Of a stretch of 5,394 bases of DNA, positions 1 to 4,481 are shown piece after piece (the stretch's first letter is position 1; the number at the start of each line of letters is the position of its first letter). Under the pieces are notes generated by a model. The model was not told the origin of the DNA, did not search any database, and saw only the letters and a program-made list of their open reading frames with translations. The position numbers and the translations under genes were made by a program. The stretch covers positions 1-5,394 of the forward strand of contig JAVBUB010000201.1 of the NCBI GenBank assembly GCA_031555675.1, in the 5' to 3' direction. The stretch is from JAISJU01 sp031555675 (GTDB lineage: Bacteria > Bacteroidota > Bacteroidia > Bacteroidales > Paludibacteraceae).

Positions 1-358
1 AAATATGATCATTGTAGAATCTCTTGCCGACGGTAAACGCATGCCTGCCTACTCACACGAAAGAGTTATTTCACTGGGGGATATCGCTATTTTTACAGAA
101 AGTGCAGAAGTTCCGTTACGCGAAGTTTTTGATAAAATGAAAGCTAAAACAAACGGAGAGAAAGCAATCAGCGAAAAATCAGCGGATGCAGAACTTCAAA
201 AATTCTTTGTCGAAGTATTACCCGATTATGATAAAGAACGCGTACATAAATCAGATATCAAAAAAGTATTTTTATGGTTCAATTTATTAATGGATAAAGG
301 ATACTCGGATTTTTCGGAAAAAGAAGAAGAAAAAATCGAAGAAAAAGAAGAAAAATAA
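1..358 (+). CDS. DUF5606-type conserved Bacteroidota protein, 5'-truncated
   Basis: The 3' part of a gene of unknown function that resembles the small DUF5606-containing proteins found across Bacteroidota. The reading frame is open to the window edge: the codon before the ATG at position 5 is AAT (Asn), and the resulting N-M-I-I-V-E-S-L-x-D-G-K-R-M-P-A-Y fits the middle of the family's N-terminal domain. The true start therefore lies outside the window, probably a couple of dozen codons upstream. About 118 residues are visible. The motifs ISLGDIAIFT and VPLREVF come next, then a conserved helical segment (EVLPDYDKERVHKSDIKK, then WFNLLMDKGYSDF). The protein ends in a Glu/Lys-only tail (EKEEEKIEEKEEK). 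I see no signal peptide, membrane segment or catalytic motif, so a cytoplasmic role is likely but unknown. The gene converges on the TetR gene and ends 14 bp before a shared hairpin terminator. The family assignment is from memory of its consensus; no function should be inferred. Confidence 0.8.
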   Translation, partial: NMIIVESLADGKRMPAYSHERVISLGDIAIFTESAEVPLREVFDKMKAKTNGEKAISEKSADAELQKFFVEVLPDYDKERVHKSDIKKVFLWFNLLMDKGYSDFSEKEEEKIEEKEEK

Positions 359-372
359 ATATTCTCATAACT

Positions 373-411
373 ACACAAAAAAGGCTTTACTAAGTAAAGC
401 CTTTTTTGTGT
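373..411. terminator. Bidirectional intrinsic terminator between convergent genes
   Basis: A perfect 18-bp inverted repeat (373-390 and 394-411) with a 3-nt loop (TAA). The inner stem is GGCTTTAC/GTAAAGCC and the outer stem is an A6/T6 tract, so transcripts from either strand get a GC-containing hairpin followed by a U-run. It starts 14 bp after the DUF5606-type stop codon. Its last base (411) is also the last base of the tetR stop codon (TGA on the minus strand, 413-411). It should therefore terminate both convergent genes. Confidence 0.9.
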
Positions 412-992
412 CAATTAGGTTTCTTCAAAGCCCTTAACAAAAACTTGATGATGTTTTCGCGATTGCTGCGTAGTTTGTCACGTATATTATCTCTTGTATA
501 CGGAATTTCAACACCTCTGAGCGAAAATTGTATCATCATTACTGTGATATCAATATTTTCGACATAAAACATATTTTTATCAATACCTTCCTGGAGAATT
601 TGCTTAATCAACAACATTTCCTCTGCATCAATCTTGCGCCGGGCTTTTTCCACTTCGTGTACATCGCGGAAAAAGTTACCTCTTAGCGAACCGTTTCTCG
701 AAACAAGCTCTTTAATGGTATCAAGGCGGGTAAAAATATATTCGATCAGTTTGCGTTCCGGATTTATATCTTTTTCTACAACTGCTCTGAGCTTTTCTAT
801 AGCTTGCGAAAGTTCTTTCTGTATAACAGCAATATAAATCTCATCTTTATTTTTGAAATAAGTATACAATGTTCTCCTCCCTTTATGAGAAGCTGTAGCA
901 ATATCATTCATAGTTGTATCATGAAAGCCCGATTCTGCAAAAAGCTCCCTTGCTACATCCACTAACATTTCACGCGTTTTTGATACTCTCAT
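411..992 (-). CDS. TetR/AcrR-family transcriptional regulator
   Basis: A 193-residue DNA-binding regulator of the usual TetR length. Residues about 5-50 form the N-terminal TetR domain: helix 1 is TREMLVDVARELFAESGF, and the helix-turn-helix runs from TTMNDIATAS through KGRRTLYTYFKNKDEI (residues 27-51), which fits the family signature closely. The rest (about 55-193) is all-helical, as expected for ligand binding and dimerisation, and shows no recognisable effector site. The frame is open to a TTG at 1010, giving six more residues and preceded directly by a TAA. I prefer the ATG at 992 because its product MRVSKTRE matches how related Bacteroidales regulators begin, and because a candidate -7 element at 1014-1021 would place the transcript start close to or inside the longer version. 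It lies downstream of rpsP on the same strand but behind a terminator, so it is probably transcribed alone. No efflux pump or other obvious target is in the window. Confidence 0.9.
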   Translation of the reverse strand: MRVSKTREMLVDVARELFAESGFHDTTMNDIATASHKGRRTLYTYFKNKDEIYIAVIQKELSQAIEKLRAVVEKDINPERKLIEYIFTRLDTIKELVSRNGSLRGNFFRDVHEVEKARRKIDAEEMLLIKQILQEGIDKNMFYVENIDITVMMIQFSLRGVEIPYTRDNIRDKLRSNRENIIKFLLRALKKPN

Positions 993-1013
993 TCCACTGT
1001 TCTTATGCAATTA

Positions 1014-1021
1014 CAAAAATA
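1014..1021 (-). promoter_or_regulatory. Candidate Bacteroidota -7 promoter element for tetR
   Basis: On the minus strand these bases read TATTTTTG, which fits the Bacteroidota sigma-ABfr -7 consensus TAnnTTTG. The ATG at 992 lies 21 bp downstream. I see no clear -33 TTTG at the usual spacing, and the region is AT-rich enough for a chance match, so support is moderate. If real, the leader is very short and the TTG start at 1010 is unlikely. Confidence 0.4.
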
Positions 1022-1050
1022 AATATTTTTTCTTTATCGGTCATATACTA

Positions 1051-1089
1051 AAAAAGAAAAAGAGCTAATAATTTAATATTAGCTCTTTT
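1051..1089 (-). terminator. rpsP: Intrinsic terminator downstream of rpsP
   Basis: A 13-bp perfect stem (1077-1089 pairing with 1058-1070; arms TATTAGCTCTTTT and AAAAGAGCTAATA) with a 6-nt loop. On the minus strand it is followed by a U-rich run (TTTCTTTTTT). It begins 15 bp past the rpsP stop codon and ends before the tetR promoter region, so it should separate the two transcription units. The stem contains only three G-C pairs, so some read-through into tetR is possible. Confidence 0.75.
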
Positions 1090-1104
1090 ATTTTTTATTT
1101 TTTT

Positions 1105-1647
1105 TTATTCTGCTGCAGGAGCTTCTGTTTCTGCAACTGGAGCTTCCGGAGTTTCTTCGGCAGCAGCAGCTACTTGCGCTTCTAATGCTTCAGCTTTTTT
1201 CTTAGCGATTTCTGCTTGTTTAGCTTTGTCAGCTTCTTTTTCAGCTTCTAAACGTGCTTTAGCATCTGCCTGAGCTTTGCTTGCTAATTTTTGTTTTTTA
1301 TCAGTTACTCCTGATTGTTTATTTTTTAACCAAGCTTCAAATCTTTTTTCAGCTTCTGCCTGATCAAATGCGCCTTTAGTAACACCACCCAATAAGTGTT
1401 TTTTCATGTAAACACCTTCGCCTGATAAGATGGTTCTTACAGTATCGGTTGGTTGTGCACCTGTTTGAACCCAATAAAGAGCTCTTTCGAAGTTTAAATC
1501 AACAGTAGCAGGATCTGTGTTAGGGTTGAATGAACCTACTCTTTCAATAAATTTACCATTACGTGATGCTCTGCTATCAGCTGCAACAATGTGGTAGTAC
1601 GCGTACCCCTTACGCCCGTGTCTTTGTAATCTAAGTTTTACTGGCAT
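1105..1647 (-). CDS. rpsP: 30S ribosomal protein bS16
   Basis: Small-subunit ribosomal protein that binds 16S rRNA and helps early 30S assembly. The N-terminal part (residues 1-85) is a complete bS16 core: MPVKLRLQRHGRKGYAYYHI, then VAADSRASRNGKFIERVGSF and NP, then the segment ending GAQPTDTVRTIL. Typical bS16 proteins have about 80-90 residues; this one has 180. The extension has a short conserved-looking stretch (about 86-110, with FDQAEAEKRFEAWLKNK), then a highly charged, probably helical region rich in Ala, Lys and Glu (115-160), then an acidic Ala/Pro/Glu tail (162-180). Long tails like this are common in Bacteroidota bS16. The ATG at 1647 is certain because it gives the canonical MPVKLRL. 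An A-rich leader without a Shine-Dalgarno sequence precedes it. It has its own promoter and terminator, so it appears to be monocistronic, although the acylation operon lies upstream on the same strand. Confidence 0.98.
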   Translation of the reverse strand: MPVKLRLQRHGRKGYAYYHIVAADSRASRNGKFIERVGSFNPNTDPATVDLNFERALYWVQTGAQPTDTVRTILSGEGVYMKKHLLGGVTKGAFDQAEAEKRFEAWLKNKQSGVTDKKQKLASKAQADAKARLEAEKEADKAKQAEIAKKKAEALEAQVAAAAEETPEAPVAETEAPAAE

Positions 1648-1693
1648 TTGTTTTTGTTTTTTTTAAATTATTAATATCTCTTTTTAGAGGGTG

Positions 1694-1701
1694 CAAAGAT
1701 A
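1694..1701 (-). promoter_or_regulatory. rpsP: Bacteroidota -7 promoter element of rpsP
   Basis: The minus strand reads TATCTTTG followed by CAC, an exact match to the TAnnTTTG -7 element and to the TATCTTTGC form common ahead of highly expressed Bacteroidota genes. It lies 46 bp upstream of the rpsP ATG, predicting a leader of roughly 40 nt. That leader (about 1648-1687) is almost entirely A/U with an A-rich stretch directly before the ATG, the usual arrangement in a phylum that rarely uses Shine-Dalgarno pairing. No convincing -33 TTTG is visible at 19-21 bp spacing. Confidence 0.7.
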
Positions 1702-1746
1702 GTAATTTAATTAGGAATAAAAAATAATTTTCAAAAAATATAATTC

Positions 1747-1788
1747 TACTGATCTTCCTATTAACTTATTAAGTCACAAAAATCAGTA
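1747..1788 (-). terminator. Weak candidate terminator of the acylation operon
   Basis: A 7-bp inverted repeat (TACTGAT at 1747-1753, ATCAGTA at 1782-1788) encloses 28 nt that hold a further short self-complementary stretch (ACTTA/TAAGT). On the minus strand it starts 5 bp after the stop of the SGNH-like gene and is followed, after about 8 nt, by a U-run (ATTTTTTGA). Stem strength and the distance to the U-run are both poor, so this is only a candidate. Read-through into rpsP cannot be excluded. Confidence 0.25.
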
Positions 1789-1793
1789 TTTAA

Positions 1794-2765
1794 TCATTTA
1801 CATAAGATATCGCTCAGAATCATTTTATTAAATATACTTACCCCATCCTGATTAAGATGTTGAGCATCATAAAAATATAAAGAATCATCCAACTGCAACA
1901 TTTCGTTGAAATTATAATATTCTTTTTGCTGTATCATGATTGAGTCAAAATACCGGTTATTCGTATAAGAATGATATAGAGATTGTGTAATAGGCGTTTG
2001 GATCAATACCAACCTTATATTTTCATTTTGATCATATATCATTTTTATTATCTCATTAAAAGCTTCAAATTGTTCTTCCCTATAATCCCACTTTTGTTTT
2101 TCATATTGCATATGTTTAAAACAAATGTTTTCCTTTTCAACATATCCTCCCTCAATATAAGTATCTGTACCCTTCAATTTTGCATAAGTTTTTTTCTGGT
2201 GAGTATCTATTCCCCAATGAATTTCCAAACGTGAAAGAGAATGCCAGTATGCAGAATAAAAAAAAGTATTGTATAATTTAATATTATTATAGCCTAAAAC
2301 CAGTTTTAACGAACTCATAACATTTTCATCATTTGCAATAATATCCATGGATGATTCTATTCCATCAAGTGAAAAAGAATCCGGAGATACTTCAAACAAA
2401 ATAATAGAAGGATTCAGTTTTTTTAAATAACGATTTAATAATAAAAGGGTTTGTTGAGGGGTTTGCGAACTAGACCCCAAGTTGAAACAATTATAACCTG
2501 CATGACCGAAAATACGTGTATCGAATTCGCGATAAGCGCGTGAAGACCCAAGAATAAGTATATCTACATTTTGTTTCCTTTTCACATCTTGCAGTCTTTC
2601 ATATGTAAATCCCAGACCTTGTGGTGAAAGTAAATTTTTTCTTAGCCTTTGAGGTACAAAACCTCCCCATACAATTATCAGTATAAGATATAGTAAAATA
2701 GCGAAGGGAACAAAAATGATTATTGTTTTTAGAAATTTATTCATTTGCTTTCTCATACTATACAT
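1794..2765 (-). CDS. Membrane-anchored SGNH-like protein, MBOAT partner
   Basis: A 323-residue protein with one N-terminal membrane helix (about 12-34) and the remainder predicted to lie in the periplasm. It resembles the SGNH/GDSL-fold proteins that accompany MBOAT O-acyltransferases (the DltD, AlgJ and AlgX group), but I cannot name a specific orthologue. ILGSSRAYREFD (70-82) looks like SGNH block I, with Ser75 the probable nucleophile. FNLGSSSQTPQQT (94-106) fits block II. FYDAQHLNQDG (298-308) is block V with a D-x-x-H pair, Asp300 and His303. The block III Asn is not evident; EVSPDSF (125-131) occupies the region. It is the last gene of the operon, starting 3 bp after the MBOAT stop codon. 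ATGs at 2756 and 2744 are also possible starts and would only shorten the cytoplasmic tail. The inferred role is final transfer of the acyl group to a surface glycan, or removal or proofreading of it. Confidence 0.8.
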   Translation of the reverse strand: MYSMRKQMNKFLKTIIIFVPFAILLYLILIIVWGGFVPQRLRKNLLSPQGLGFTYERLQDVKRKQNVDILILGSSRAYREFDTRIFGHAGYNCFNLGSSSQTPQQTLLLLNRYLKKLNPSIILFEVSPDSFSLDGIESSMDIIANDENVMSSLKLVLGYNNIKLYNTFFYSAYWHSLSRLEIHWGIDTHQKKTYAKLKGTDTYIEGGYVEKENICFKHMQYEKQKWDYREEQFEAFNEIIKMIYDQNENIRLVLIQTPITQSLYHSYTNNRYFDSIMIQQKEYYNFNEMLQLDDSLYFYDAQHLNQDGVSIFNKMILSDILCK

Positions 2766-2768
2766 TTA

Positions 2769-4217
2769 TTAAAATTGATAATAAATAAATGCAGATCCTC
2801 CTGTATACATGTACATCCCAATAAGAAATACAATAACAGCATAAAAAGCCCATCTCATGATTCTCGTCCAATCTTCTCCTATCTTCTCTATTGCATATTG
2901 CCCATCACGTCCTATCCATTCTACAATTATGAAAAAAACAATTAAAATCAGTATGGATATAATTCCTTTTATATCCTGAATTAATGGCAATTTAAAAAAC
3001 GACAATGAAAATATGCCCGAAAAATAGTTTATGGCCTGGGATATAGAGGCTGACCTGAAAATAATATTTGTGAACATTATCAACATAAACATTCCCAACA
3101 TGTTTCTAAAGGCGCGAAAAGAAGGCAACATACCTTCGCCCAGTTTCTTATTTTTGCTCATGGTACCTTTTAATATAAGCGGAATAAAATAACAACCATG
3201 AAGAAAACCCCATAAAACAAAAGTCCAATTGGGACCATGCCAAATGCCAGACACTAAAAATGTAATAATGATAGATATGATTAATCCGACTTTCCCTAAA
3301 TTACGGAAGTAGATAGAGGAAGGAGTAAAAATAAAATCGGTCAACCAGTTTGTTAAAGAAATATGCCATTTTTTCCAATAATCTGCAATATTTTGGGCAA
3401 AAAATGGAAAGTTAAAATTACGTGTAATACGTATGCCCAACAAATTGGATATACCAAAACCTATATCGCAATATCCGGAAAAATCAGCATACAACTGTAT
3501 TGTATAAAGAAAAGCGCCCAACAATAAAGTACTTCCATAAAAATTCGAAGAATACGCAAATGTTTGGTTTACAAATTCCGCACAATTATCGGCTATAACC
3601 ATCTTTTTAAACAAACCCCATAGTATTTGTTTAATCCCATTAACAGCATGATCATATGTAAAAGTTCTTTTTTCCCTCAATTGAGGTATAAGTAACTTAC
3701 CCCTGTCGATAGGCCCATTTAACAAGCTCGGAAAATAAGCTATGTAGGTAAAATATGTAATCCATGCTGACTCCGGTTTCATTTTTTCGTAATATATATC
3801 TAGAATATAACCCAAACTACGAAAAATATAAAAACTGATCCCTAAAGGAAGAATAATTTGGAGAGTGTATATATCGGCTTGAATATTAAAAAATTCAAAG
3901 AGATCAATGAAAGAATTAATAAAAAAATTAGTATATTTAAAGAATATCAGAATTAAAATTTCTGACAAAATACCCATCCGGAGTAAGATTTTTTTATGCT
4001 TAAAATTCAATTGGGGTAGTTTTAATCCTATCCAATAACTTATACCCGTAGAGATAGCCAATAAAGACAGGAAACGCCAATCGCACCAGGCATAAAACAC
4101 ATAGCTTCCAAACAACAGGAATATGTTTTGCTTTTTAACATTTTTGCCAAAAACAAACCAATAAACCAAAAAGAAAATGACAAAGAATAATAAAAAAGCA
4201 GTAGAATTAAAATTCAT
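2769..4217 (-). CDS. MBOAT-family membrane O-acyltransferase (AlgI/DltB-like)
   Basis: A complete 482-residue polytopic membrane protein, the normal size for bacterial MBOATs, with roughly 11-13 hydrophobic segments. Family landmarks appear in order: the N-terminal FLLFGSYVFYAWCDWRFL (33-50); LPLGISFYIFRSLGYILD (123-140); a GPIDR segment (168-172) where relatives have GPIER; YADFSGYCDIGFGISNLLGI (243-262); FPFFAQNIADYWKKWHISL (270-288) with conserved His285; SGIWHGPNWTFVLWGFLHG (323-341) with His327, the putative catalytic histidine; FRSAS (387-391); and the C-terminal FIYYQF. Members move an acyl group from a cytoplasmic donor through the membrane to an extracytoplasmic acceptor, as AlgI does in alginate acetylation and DltB in D-alanylation. 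Only 19 bp separate it from the carrier-protein gene, which suggests an acyl-carrier rather than acetyl-CoA donor, as in DltB-DltC. No alginate biosynthesis genes are present, so algI is not the right name. Confidence 0.95.
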   Translation of the reverse strand: MNFNSTAFLLFFVIFFLVYWFVFGKNVKKQNIFLLFGSYVFYAWCDWRFLSLLAISTGISYWIGLKLPQLNFKHKKILLRMGILSEILILIFFKYTNFFINSFIDLFEFFNIQADIYTLQIILPLGISFYIFRSLGYILDIYYEKMKPESAWITYFTYIAYFPSLLNGPIDRGKLLIPQLREKRTFTYDHAVNGIKQILWGLFKKMVIADNCAEFVNQTFAYSSNFYGSTLLLGAFLYTIQLYADFSGYCDIGFGISNLLGIRITRNFNFPFFAQNIADYWKKWHISLTNWLTDFIFTPSSIYFRNLGKVGLIISIIITFLVSGIWHGPNWTFVLWGFLHGCYFIPLILKGTMSKNKKLGEGMLPSFRAFRNMLGMFMLIMFTNIIFRSASISQAINYFSGIFSLSFFKLPLIQDIKGIISILILIVFFIIVEWIGRDGQYAIEKIGEDWTRIMRWAFYAVIVFLIGMYMYTGGSAFIYYQF

Positions 4218-4236
4218 ATTGGCACCCGAATATTTT

Positions 4237-4476
4237 TTAAATTTTAGAACAAATACTACTGATCATTTCTCCTACATTATTCCAGGAACGTATTTCATGT
4301 GATATAAAACGAATTCCAAAATATTTTTCTATGGTTATAACCAATTGAATATGTGTAAGGGAATCCCAACCATCTACGTCATCGGCAACAGTATCTTTTT
4401 TCAGAAGAATATTTTCATTATCCAGCACTTCTTTAAATATTTCATTTACCTGTTTTAAAACTTTGTCTGCTTCCAT
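4237..4476 (-). CDS. Acyl carrier protein, stand-alone
   Basis: A 79-residue carrier protein, the usual length for a free ACP. The phosphopantetheine attachment site is DGWDSLTHIQL (35-45) with Ser39, the D-S-L motif expected for 4'-phosphopantetheinylation. The following helix (VITIEKYFGIRF) and the VGEMISSI region near the C-terminus complete the four-helix fold. The frame stays open upstream to an ATG at 4539, but I chose the ATG at 4476. The extra 21 residues look nothing like an ACP and would overlap the end of the FkbH gene, whereas this start leaves a neat 5-bp gap and begins right before helix 1. It differs from the highly acidic fatty-acid-synthesis AcpP, and lying between FkbH-like and MBOAT genes it is most likely a dedicated carrier loaded by the former and unloaded by the latter. 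Confidence 0.92.
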   Translation of the reverse strand: MEADKVLKQVNEIFKEVLDNENILLKKDTVADDVDGWDSLTHIQLVITIEKYFGIRFISHEIRSWNNVGEMISSICSKI

Positions 4477-4481
4477 TCCGG

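Noticed and set aside
5..7. ATG at position 5 as the start of the DUF5606-type gene
   Set aside because: The frame is open upstream to the window edge, and the residues around this Met match the interior of the family's N-terminal domain.
319..356. GAAGAAGAAAAA-like purine repeat as a possible tandem repeat element
   Set aside because: It lies in frame within the coding region and simply encodes the Glu/Lys tail of the DUF5606-type protein.
226..414. Minus-strand open frame antisense to the DUF5606-type gene
   Set aside because: It lies opposite a real gene; its Ser/Phe-rich product is the shadow of the Glu/Lys codons, and it spans the terminator.
634..837. Plus-strand open frame inside tetR
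   Set aside because: Antisense shadow of the regulator with no recognisable domain.
993..1010. Longer TetR protein starting at TTG 1010
   Set aside because: The added six residues match nothing in related regulators, TTG is a rare start, and a candidate promoter lies immediately upstream.
1983..2234. Plus-strand open frame inside the SGNH-like gene
   Set aside because: Antisense shadow; its Phe/Ile-rich composition is explained by the AT-rich opposite strand.
2745..2945. Plus-strand open frame across the MBOAT-SGNH junction
   Set aside because: Antisense to two well-supported genes and without any motif.
1794..4476. True dlt (teichoic acid D-alanylation) or alginate acetylation operon
   Set aside because: There is no DltA-like adenylating enzyme and no alginate gene, the loading gene is FkbH-like, and the organism looks Gram-negative. 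Only the logic is shared.
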